A stretch of 6,325 nt of DNA from Pseudomonadota bacterium (GTDB taxonomy: Bacteria > Pseudomonadota > Alphaproteobacteria > Caulobacterales > Caulobacteraceae), in contig JAEYAO010000014.1 of assembly GCA_023456105.1 (NCBI GenBank), forward strand, positions 1 to 6,325. The letters run 5' to 3'. Below, piece after piece: positions 1 through 5,059 of the stretch. The notes below the pieces were generated by a model that saw only the letters and a list, made by a program, of their open reading frames with translations, made no database searches and had not been told where the DNA came from. The first letter of the stretch is position 1. Each line of letters begins with the position of its first letter. Position numbers and translations under genes: made by a program.

Positions 1-62
1 CCGCCCAGAACCTGCGCAAACTGGCCAAGCTGATCCCGCCGACGACCCCGGCGGCCGCGTGA
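1..62 (+). CDS. C-terminal tail of an IS transposase (partial)
   Basis: Reading from base 3, the frame gives AQNLRKLAKLIPPTTPAAA and stops at TGA 60-62. The AQNLRKLAKL motif is typical of the extreme C-terminus of DDE transposases of the IS1182 / IS5-like type, following the last helix of the catalytic domain. Only 19 codons are visible, so the family call rests on this short motif and the catalytic residues lie outside the window. The gene runs towards the defence-like operon, which is on the opposite strand, so the two are convergent. An IS here marks the left border of the accessory cargo. Confidence 0.6.
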   Translation, partial: AQNLRKLAKLIPPTTPAAA

Positions 63-137
63 GGCGGAGAGAACCGACGCGTCCGTTACTGGCGACGACC
101 TCAGCAGCCGCCTTTTTCAACGAAATCCACCACAAGC
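63..137 (+). mobile_element. Non-coding end of the left IS element (approximate)
   Basis: After the transposase stop comes a non-coding stretch containing CCGCCTTTTTCAACGAAATC at 110-129. A run of Ts followed by CAAC and AAATC shortly after the transposase stop is usual for the ends of this type of IS in alphaproteobacteria. The other end of the element is outside the window, so the inverted repeat cannot be matched and the outer boundary is a guess. Nothing coding is seen between here and 213. Confidence 0.4.
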
Positions 138-160
138 GGACGTTGTCACCCACGCACATA

Positions 161-172
161 GCGAACGTTCGC
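161..172. repeat. 12-base perfect palindrome downstream of the operon
   Basis: GCGAACGTTCGC is a perfect palindrome in the non-coding gap between the IS tail and the stop of the 729-residue gene at 214. It lies 42 bases past that stop in the direction of transcription. There is no loop and no T tract on either strand, so it is not a classical terminator. It could be a protein-binding site or chance. Confidence 0.35.
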
Positions 173-213
173 AGCGACCCTCACAGCCACGGCACGGTTC
201 GGAGCGCGTCAGA

Positions 214-2403
214 TCATCGTGCATCGGCCCTTGACGTGCTCGGCCTCGGATTGTCGATTAACCAAGCGATCGGCTCGGGCAAGCTGCCAGCTTTACTGGC
301 AAGGCCCTCCTCAAGACGTTTCACTTGAACGTCCTCAAGTTGAAGGCGGCCGCTTCGCAGCGCCATCAGAAACTCTACTAACGCTTCACCCTGCGGCCGG
401 TCATGTAGATCGCACATCTGGAGGATAAGATCGGCAATCGCCCGACTCTGGTCTCGGGACGATGCGTAATTCAATTCCACCGGCAACGCCGCACGTAGCA
501 AAGCTGACTGGATGACGCCGTCATTAAATCGCGAGAAGACCTCCGGCGAGAGGACGGTCTGGGTGTTGGCGTCGTTCAGCAGCCTGCGCGGTGCATGTGG
601 ACCCACTCCTGTCCGCAGATGCTCAAGAATAGCGGCGATGGTGACAAATACGTCCGCCTGATCGGCGTTCGTGGCGTCGCCTCCTTCCCAGAAGGCGAAG
701 TTCTGGCGGAGGGCAAGCGGCTCCGCGTCCCCTGCTAGAAACAGATTATCCGTCAGCCCGACCGATGTTTCTCCAAGAGCCGCGAGCCGATCTCGCAGCG
801 CAGCCGGCAACTCGTCATCGAAGATTTGCAGATACTCGACTTCAAGACGCCAACTGCCGGTGGCGCGTCGCCTGTCAATGGGCAGGTCGAACAAGCGCAC
901 GAAGCGATGGCCGCCAAACTCCAGATTTCGCCTGAGCATATCAACGGCTTCAGCACTGGCGGCGCTGACGATGGTCGTGAGAAATATCCGAACTGATTTT
1001 GGAGTATAGTCTCTCAGGGCGCGGCTGACCGAGAGCAGTTCCCGCCCATGCCCTGTCGCGCCTGAGATAACCAGCACCGGGGCTGTAGGATTGTTTCCCG
1101 TCCAACTCCCGCAGCCACTCTCGATCGATGTGTGGCTAAGAATATCCCAGTCAGGTTTTCGGCCCGTTTGACGTTCAACTTCAGCGACAAGCGCATCAGC
1201 GAGGGCCTGGGTGTCCTGGTGATCATCCGCCAGCACAAGCGCCTTGGTTGTTATAGGAATTACAGCGCAGGCTTTCTCACGCAGCCAGCGCTCGCCGTGC
1301 GCAGTTCTCAGCAGAGCTTCAACGTCGACCCAAGGAGCTTTGCCATCGTCCGCAGGGTTCGACCGGAGCATCGAAAACACCCCCCCGCCCTTAACTTTGG
1401 CCAGAACGGCTACGGAATCTGGCGCATCAGCTTTCAAGGGCGTGACGGCTGACGCCGGCATCGCCTCGGCTACAAAATGTTCTCCGAGCAACCGGATCGG
1501 GCGGCTTGCGCGCAGGGGCGAAGCACGCTCGCCCTCAGGCGGTGAAAAGCCCGAGGGATTCAAGGTCTCGTCGAAGCGCAAATCGCAAAGAACGGCTGTG
1601 CCTTCAGGAGCGTCAGCCGTAGAGAATATCGTCAGCACGTCGCGCCGTTCTCGAACCTTTCCTGCAAGTGCAGCGGCCATGGTTCCCGATTCAGACGCTG
1701 AGACCAGACCAACTTCTCTGCGGTCTCGTGAGAAGGAGTGGGCGTCGATGCCTTCATAAGAGCGAAACGTCCTGACTTGAGCCAACTCGCCGCCATAGCT
1801 CCGGCCCTTCAAGAGTTGGGCGGCGAAGACGAGATGAGAAATCGACGACGTATCAACGTGCACGACGCTGACGTCTGTTTGGAGCCAAGGCAGGAGCCAG
1901 AGCGCCGCGAAATAAATCTCTGGCCCCTCCGAGAGGGCCTGCGCAGCCCGCAGAAACCGGCGCGCCGGTTTCCCGGAAGGTTTTACGAAGTGAGCCGTAG
2001 GTCCCGCCTCGAGCATAGCGGCACGAATCCGAAACATGTGGGTCAGGCCCTGCCGACGCAGCGATGTCGACAGCGTCTCTGTCACAGCGCTTGCAGAGCC
2101 GAGCTTGTCATGCAGCCATAGGAAGCCGGATGCATCGTACGCGAGGACGTCGATTACCGTTCCACGATCCGAAAGTGGATCCCAAGCCATATGACTTCGA
2201 TCAATCGACAGGGCCGCTCCGACCTGGCCTTCAGGAACGATCAGATAAACCTGTTCTGGAGCGGCTCCGGTTCGGGTCTCACGCTGAACGACCGCTTGCA
2301 GATCGGTCTCGGCAAGCGCAGTGGGACCGCAGAAGATGACGAGGGTCGAAGCAGCCAGTGGCGCGTCCTCGGTAGAACACCTAAACCCGAAGAGGCCACT
2401 CAT
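214..2403 (-). CDS. 729-aa protein of unknown function with a phosphoribosyltransferase-like region, second gene of a candidate defence operon
   Basis: Not recognised as a named family. Its ATG (2401-2403) overlaps the TGA of the upstream HATPase gene as ATGA, and a GGGGAG ribosome site sits 7 bases before it, so the start is secure and translation is probably coupled. No signal peptide or membrane helix is evident, so it is likely cytoplasmic. Two alpha/beta regions stand out. Residues 160-275 hold a strand with VVHVDTSSI (180-188) and then LVSASESGTMAAAL (233-246). Residues 385-510 hold PVLVISGATGHGRELL (442-457) followed by VRIFLTTI (471-478). Hydrophobic strand, SGATGHG loop, helix and second strand match the PRPP-binding loop layout of type I phosphoribosyltransferases, though the usual acidic pair is replaced by I-S. 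The C-terminus (620-715) is helical and charged, with SRFNDGVIQSALLRAAL (624-640). By inference it is the effector or substrate-modifying partner of the ATPase. Function, substrate and activity are unknown. Confidence 0.9.
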   Translation of the reverse strand: MSGLFGFRCSTEDAPLAASTLVIFCGPTALAETDLQAVVQRETRTGAAPEQVYLIVPEGQVGAALSIDRSHMAWDPLSDRGTVIDVLAYDASGFLWLHDKLGSASAVTETLSTSLRRQGLTHMFRIRAAMLEAGPTAHFVKPSGKPARRFLRAAQALSEGPEIYFAALWLLPWLQTDVSVVHVDTSSISHLVFAAQLLKGRSYGGELAQVRTFRSYEGIDAHSFSRDRREVGLVSASESGTMAAALAGKVRERRDVLTIFSTADAPEGTAVLCDLRFDETLNPSGFSPPEGERASPLRASRPIRLLGEHFVAEAMPASAVTPLKADAPDSVAVLAKVKGGGVFSMLRSNPADDGKAPWVDVEALLRTAHGERWLREKACAVIPITTKALVLADDHQDTQALADALVAEVERQTGRKPDWDILSHTSIESGCGSWTGNNPTAPVLVISGATGHGRELLSVSRALRDYTPKSVRIFLTTIVSAASAEAVDMLRRNLEFGGHRFVRLFDLPIDRRRATGSWRLEVEYLQIFDDELPAALRDRLAALGETSVGLTDNLFLAGDAEPLALRQNFAFWEGGDATNADQADVFVTIAAILEHLRTGVGPHAPRRLLNDANTQTVLSPEVFSRFNDGVIQSALLRAALPVELNYASSRDQSRAIADLILQMCDLHDRPQGEALVEFLMALRSGRLQLEDVQVKRLEEGLASKAGSLPEPIAWLIDNPRPSTSRADAR
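1380..1386 (-). repeat. Seven-base G run within the 729-aa gene
   Basis: On the coding (minus) strand a run of seven Gs encodes part of K-G-G-G-V near residues 338-341, in the linker between the two alpha/beta regions. Loss or gain of one base would truncate the protein before its PRTase-like region. It is at the short end of tracts known to slip. Confidence 0.4.
1953..1972. repeat. 20-base perfect palindrome inside the 729-aa gene
   Basis: The sequence is two 10-base arms with no spacer, GAAACCGGCG and its complement, containing GGCGCGCC at the centre. It lies in coding sequence for residues around 144-151 (K-P-A-R-R-F). A perfect 20-base palindrome is unlikely in any one place by chance but could arise from codon choice in GC-rich DNA. 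No function can be assigned. Confidence 0.5.
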
Positions 2404-3629
2404 TGACGGGCTCCCCGTCTCACTGGGAGCATAATCGTCAAGACCGTGCCATCCGCCCAGGCATGTCGTTGCGCGGCGGTGCTGCCCGTGACGGCGTCTT
2501 CCATCTCGACATCGGCAGGCTTAAACAGAGTAGATTCGGCAAACGAGCGAGCGAGCGACAGGCGGCCCGTCCTTAGCCTTACAAAGCCTCCCCGTTCGCT
2601 GGTAAGACGGAGGATGCGATAAAGCCCATTCCCAGCACTGTTGTTACCCTTCGTCGTGCCGCCTTTTTGCAGACAAGCGTAGACTGCGGTTAGTTCTTCC
2701 TCGAGCGTGACGTCGCCATGACGGATGTTGCGAGGCTCCCGGGCTCTGAACCACGACTGAGCTAGGCCCGGACCACCGTCAAAAACGGATAGCTCGATAA
2801 ACTGCGCATTGCGCCCTTGACCTTCGTCTTCAGCGACCGCTTCGAAATACTTACGAAAGACACGATGATGGCCGGCCGCATCGACCAGTCGGGCGCGCTC
2901 AACATAGCGCCAACCCACGGTCACGCCCCGGGTGGACCGAGGAAGTTCGTCCTTCTTCCAGTTCGTCCGCGCATGCTCATGGGTATTTTGGAAGGCTTCA
3001 AACAGAATTCCCGAAGCGGGTTCAGCCAAGTCCAACGCTGCCGGCAACCGGGTTTCTGATGTCATGAGAACGGTGAAGCAATTGCGCAGAAAATCCGCCA
3101 AATCCCTTGCAGATCTGACGGTCTCTCCCGCACCGCTGTAAAGTCGCACGGGCCGGCCAAGATGGTGTGCGTTATCCATGCTGAGCAAGGTGATGGAGTT
3201 GGCCGCTTTGATGTCTTCCAGCCGTCCGTCGTGCATCTCGCGGACATATCGTTCGGCCAGCATCATCGCCGCACGACGGGACACGCTCTCGCCATTTTGA
3301 CTGACCACCGATCGAGCTGCATTCAGCGCCGCGAGCCCGACTGGCGAACTGGCAAAATTCGCCGCCGAAACGCTTCCCAGTTCAGGCGCATATAGCTTCA
3401 ACTGCGCGTCAGGGTTCCTGCCCCATGTCGCAATTAGTTGCATCAAAGATGCTGTGGCTCCCACAGCTTCGGCCTTGATCAAGTTGGGAAGACTCAATCG
3501 CGACTCGCCCTCCGCGAGGCTCGAAAGGTGATCTTCGAACTGATCGAGCGTGAAAGACTTGCGAACTTGGATCATAGCCAGCCGTTCTGAACCAAAACTC
3601 ATTGAGATGACAATGGTCGGGCACCCCAC
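2400..3629 (-). CDS. STAS-like / GHKL (HATPase) ATP-binding protein, first intact gene of the candidate defence operon
   Basis: The 409-residue product carries the GHKL (Bergerat-fold) ATP-binding motifs in order: N-box ILFEAFQNTHEHA (208-220, Glu211 and Asn215), G1 box FDGGPGLA (283-290), a lid with TTKGNNSAGNGL whose G2 motif is GNGL (333-336), and a G3-like ADGTVL (392-397). Histidine kinases, anti-sigma kinases, MutL, Hsp90 and gyrase B share this fold. No phosphoacceptor His domain or sensor is seen, so it is probably a stand-alone ATPase or kinase rather than a two-component sensor. Residues 20-80, with LSLPNLIKAEAVGATASLMQLI, resemble a STAS (SpoIIAA-like) domain, usually a protein-docking module. 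The start is uncertain: GTG at 3629, ATG at 3602 and ATG at 3575 are all in frame and none has a good ribosome site; homology would favour the last, which begins MIQVRKSF. It overlaps the 729-residue gene by 4 bases and follows a truncated helicase tail by 9 bases, so it was probably translated as part of a longer operon. Confidence 0.88.
   Translation of the reverse strand: MGCPTIVISMSFGSERLAMIQVRKSFTLDQFEDHLSSLAEGESRLSLPNLIKAEAVGATASLMQLIATWGRNPDAQLKLYAPELGSVSAANFASSPVGLAALNAARSVVSQNGESVSRRAAMMLAERYVREMHDGRLEDIKAANSITLLSMDNAHHLGRPVRLYSGAGETVRSARDLADFLRNCFTVLMTSETRLPAALDLAEPASGILFEAFQNTHEHARTNWKKDELPRSTRGVTVGWRYVERARLVDAAGHHRVFRKYFEAVAEDEGQGRNAQFIELSVFDGGPGLAQSWFRAREPRNIRHGDVTLEEELTAVYACLQKGGTTKGNNSAGNGLYRILRLTSERGGFVRLRTGRLSLARSFAESTLFKPADVEMEDAVTGSTAAQRHAWADGTVLTIMLPVRRGARQ
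2411..2416 (-). promoter_or_regulatory. Ribosome binding site of the 729-aa gene
   Basis: GGGGAG on the minus strand, 7 bases before the ATG at 2401-2403. It lies inside the end of the HATPase gene and fixes the start of the downstream gene at the ATGA overlap. Confidence 0.7.
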
Positions 3630-3638
3630 CCGGATGAA

Positions 3639-3779
3639 CTATACTACCTCGACGGCAGGGCGTTCCGGCAGACGCGTGGAGGAGAGCCCGGCAGTCTCCA
3701 GCGCGGCGCAGGACGCCCCGAATTCAGTGACGGGGACCGCGACGCACAGAAAATTCGGCGGGCGGGTGACGGCCACGTA
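3639..3779 (-). pseudogene. C-terminal remnant of a UvrD-family helicase
   Basis: A 46-codon stretch read on the minus strand ends at TAG 3639-3641. It begins YVAVTRPPNFLCVAVP, the layout of helicase motif VI and the strand after it in UvrD/Rep superfamily 1 helicases (Y-V-A-x-T-R-A/P followed by a hydrophobic strand). It then continues into a plausible C-terminal tail containing FGASCAALETAGL. Codons are G/C-ending, as in a real gene. Upstream the frame continues for only nine more codons, with no helicase character, and hits a stop at 3807-3809, so motifs I to V and the ATPase core are missing. Only 9 bases separate its stop from the GTG of the HATPase gene, the spacing of an operon. I infer that a helicase gene once headed this operon and was cut off by a deletion or recombination near 3780. 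The family call rests on one motif. Confidence 0.6.
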
Positions 3780-3879
3780 ACCGACAGCGGACGCTGTAAA
3801 GGTCGCCTAAGAGTCAGGTCCGGTCAAAGCTCCCTACGTTCAACTGGACTTCCAAGCCCGTTAGAGCGGTAGTCGGGAC
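3780..3879. other. Junction spacer between the defence-like operon and the phage-like segment
   Basis: No coding sequence is supported here. The stretch starts where helicase similarity ends and runs to the next ATG on the other strand. It contains the short inverted repeat ACAGCG-GA-CGCTGT (3784-3797), almost exactly at the break in the helicase. No tRNA, attachment-site core or recognisable IS end is seen. It is the likely scar of the event that removed the upstream part of the operon. Confidence 0.4.
3784..3797. repeat. Inverted repeat at the rearrangement junction
   Basis: Arms ACAGCG and CGCTGT are separated by two bases. It lies a few bases beyond the point where the helicase remnant loses similarity. 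It could be a recombination-associated sequence or an operator; it is short enough to be chance. Confidence 0.3.
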
Positions 3880-4128
3880 ATGCCGAACGACGATGACCCG
3901 CTCTCCCCCATCCTGGACCCCGAGGACGCGCTGGAAGCCAAGCTACGGCTAGGTGTACTCGCCTCCAGCCTGCTGGATCGCGCGGACGTCATGTGCACCG
4001 ACGTCGGCATCCTGCGCCAGCAGATAACGGGTCAGATGCTGCAGGTGCTGGCGCGGGACTTCTCCAAGCTCGTGGACGCCATGGAGGTGCTGGAGCGTCA
4101 CGGAAGCACACGTCTCAGTCGAATGTGA
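3880..4128 (+). CDS. Small acidic hypothetical protein (82 aa)
   Basis: The family is not recognised. Codons are strongly G/C-ending throughout, which supports real coding. The product begins with an acidic segment (MPNDDDPLSP), followed by predicted amphipathic helices from about residue 15 to 75 (LRLGVLASSLLDRADV, then ILRQQITGQMLQVLARDFSKL), so a small all-helical soluble protein is likely. No signal peptide or DNA-binding motif is visible. The ATG at 3880 has only a weak GA-rich site upstream. Its stop overlaps the end of the convergent XRE repressor gene by 14 bases. Neighbouring phage genes suggest a phage or phage-satellite protein, but nothing in the sequence states its role. Confidence 0.65.
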   Translation: MPNDDDPLSPILDPEDALEAKLRLGVLASSLLDRADVMCTDVGILRQQITGQMLQVLARDFSKLVDAMEVLERHGSTRLSRM

Positions 4129-4324
4129 CCAGCTCCGGCAGCGTCACCCCAAGCCCCTCGGCCAGCTTTCCCAACACGGTCACGGTGGGGTTTCGGATGC
4201 CCCGCTCCACCCCCGACACATAGGTTCGGTGCAGACCGGCGCGATCGGCGAACTCTTCCTGCGAGAGGCCCTGGTCCTGACGCAGTCGCTGCACGCGCGC
4301 GCCCAACTTGCGACGGAGATCCAT
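4115..4324 (-). CDS. XRE-family helix-turn-helix transcriptional regulator
   Basis: The product is 69 residues, essentially a single Cro/C1-type HTH domain. Helices 2 and 3 are clear: SQEEFADRAGLHRTYVSGVE at 21-40, with the family's SQEE...AG.....YVS..E.G pattern, then NPTVTVLGKLAEGLGVTLPEL (45-65) forming the last helices. There is no extra sensor or protease domain, so it probably works as a dimeric repressor with few inputs, as in prophages and restriction-modification controllers. The ATG at 4322-4324 lacks a good ribosome site, so a leaderless or weakly translated message is possible. It is divergent from the membrane protein gene at 4466 and converges, with a 14-base overlap, on the small gene at 3880. 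The divergent gap contains repeated GATGAGTC sites that could be its operators, which would make it autoregulatory. Confidence 0.9.
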   Translation of the reverse strand: MDLRRKLGARVQRLRQDQGLSQEEFADRAGLHRTYVSGVERGIRNPTVTVLGKLAEGLGVTLPELVTFD

Positions 4325-4364
4325 CCCGCCAGATGCTGCGGCCGCACCCGATCGGACGACAGCC

Positions 4365-4376
4365 GATGAGTCTCAT
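4365..4376. promoter_or_regulatory. Putative XRE operator 1 (repressor-proximal)
   Basis: GATGAGTC (4365-4372) lies within the 11-base palindrome ATGAG-T-CTCAT (4366-4376), 41 bases upstream of the repressor start. The same octamer recurs twice in the second site in this gap. This is the usual arrangement for an autoregulated repressor; binding is inferred. Confidence 0.45.
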
Positions 4377-4426
4377 TTCAGTTGACTGCGGCACTTGGTT
4401 CGAGCGACCAGCACCTCGTCGCATGT

Positions 4427-4443
4427 GACTCATCGGATGAGTC
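4427..4443. promoter_or_regulatory. Putative XRE operator 2 (17-base inverted repeat)
   Basis: GACTCATC, one G, then GATGAGTC forms a perfect inverted repeat with 8-base arms. It ends 22 bases before the GTG of the membrane protein gene at 4466, a position where a bound repressor would block its promoter or early transcription. It shares the octamer GATGAGTC with the site at 4365. No convincing -35/-10 pair is seen nearby, apart from a lone TTGACT at 4382-4387. Confidence 0.55.
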
Positions 4444-4456
4444 GCTGAAGTAGGTT

Positions 4457-4462
4457 GGAGGG
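4457..4462 (+). promoter_or_regulatory. Ribosome binding site deciding the GTG start at 4466
   Basis: GGAGGG is 3 bases before the GTG. The spacing is short, but the site is strong, and it supports the GTG over the later in-frame ATG near 4541. Confidence 0.55.
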
Positions 4463-4465
4463 CGT

Positions 4466-5059
4466 GTGGCGGGCTTCAAAGTCATATTGGACGATCTCGG
4501 CATCGAGACCGCGTCGGCATCCTGCAGTCGATCAAGGATCATGTTCGCCGACGCCCGGAGCAAAATCCGGCAGTATGGAGCGGTGGGCATCCAGCCGATT
4601 TCGGCGGACAGCACCACCTCCGGCGCGCTGAAGGGGGCGGCCTGGGGCCTGATCCTCGCGGGCCCTCTCGGCCTTGCCGTCGGGTCCATGGTGGGCGGCG
4701 GCATGAAGGTCGCCTTCGAGCTCCGGACGCTCGAGGGCGAGACTCTCAAGTGCATCGCCACCAAGGGCGCCTACCTCGACATCAAGAAGCAGGTGGAAAC
4801 CCGCCCGGCCCAGCCCAAGCCGCCGAAGAACGTCCGCGTCCGCCATGAGGGCCCCCGCACCGTGGGCGTCGGTCTCTTGGTCGGTCTTGCCCTGTTCCCC
4901 CTGGTCTTTGTCTGGCTGCTCCTTCGACGCGACCACACTGTCCGGGCCCGCATCCTGGGCGCCGCCTGGACAGTAATCTGGTGCATCGGCGTGGGAAGCA
5001 TGCCCGCGTCGCCGCCGGAACCAGCGGCCGAGGCGGTAACCGCCTCGGGGATCACCTAG
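4466..5059 (+). CDS. Glycine-zipper membrane protein of unknown function (197 aa)
   Basis: Not recognised as a named family. Residues 1-50 are soluble and mixed alpha/beta. Residues 53-82 form a glycine-rich hydrophobic stretch (GALKGAAWGLILAGPLGLAV, then GSMVGGG) with the small-residue spacing of glycine zippers, which pack membrane helices. Residues 83-110 look like a short beta-rich domain (FELRTLEGETLKCIATKGAY). After a Pro/Lys linker, two hydrophobic segments (about 133-153 and 160-178) flank the basic turn RRDHTVRAR, so two or three inner-membrane passes are likely. It starts at GTG after GGAGGG. The gene is divergent from the XRE repressor, whose likely operator lies just upstream. It converges on the broken terminase gene, the two stops sharing a CTAG. 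Expression under repressor control suggests a product kept off until some signal, for example a phage accessory or exclusion protein; that is inference only. Confidence 0.75.
   Translation: MAGFKVILDDLGIETASASCSRSRIMFADARSKIRQYGAVGIQPISADSTTSGALKGAAWGLILAGPLGLAVGSMVGGGMKVAFELRTLEGETLKCIATKGAYLDIKKQVETRPAQPKPPKNVRVRHEGPRTVGVGLLVGLALFPLVFVWLLLRRDHTVRARILGAAWTVIWCIGVGSMPASPPEPAAEAVTASGIT
5028..5048. terminator. GC-rich hairpin between convergent genes
   Basis: CCGAGGCGGT, A, ACCGCCTCGG is a perfect 10-base inverted repeat, forming a stem with a TAA-like loop. It sits in the last codons of the membrane protein gene and begins 7 bases past the terminase stop on the other strand. It could slow transcription from both sides, but neither strand has a following T tract, so factor-independent termination is doubtful. 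Confidence 0.4.

Noticed and set aside
59..428. Plus-strand frames 59-328 and 219-428 after the transposase stop.
   Set aside because: They run from non-coding IS tail into the antisense of the 729-aa gene and show no recognisable domain.
753..1759. Several long open frames on both strands overlapping the 729-aa gene, e.g. 1244-1759 plus and 671-1009 plus.
   Set aside because: They are shadow frames of a well-supported long gene: low-complexity Ser/Arg-rich products, no motifs, no ribosome sites.
3638..3643. TATAGT on the minus strand just upstream of the HATPase gene, resembling a -10 box, with GGAACG about 17 bases further up.
   Set aside because: It overlaps the last codons and stop of the helicase remnant (GTA GTA TAG), which explains it as coding sequence, and the -35 match is poor.
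3550..3780. Plus-strand 76-codon frame across the operon's 5' junction.
   Set aside because: It lies antisense to the helicase remnant and the HATPase N-terminus, which have better codon and motif support.
4098..4936. Minus-strand frames at 4098-4433, 4378-4764 and 4532-4936.
   Set aside because: They overlap the XRE gene or the membrane protein gene in other frames and have compositions typical of GC-rich antisense translation.
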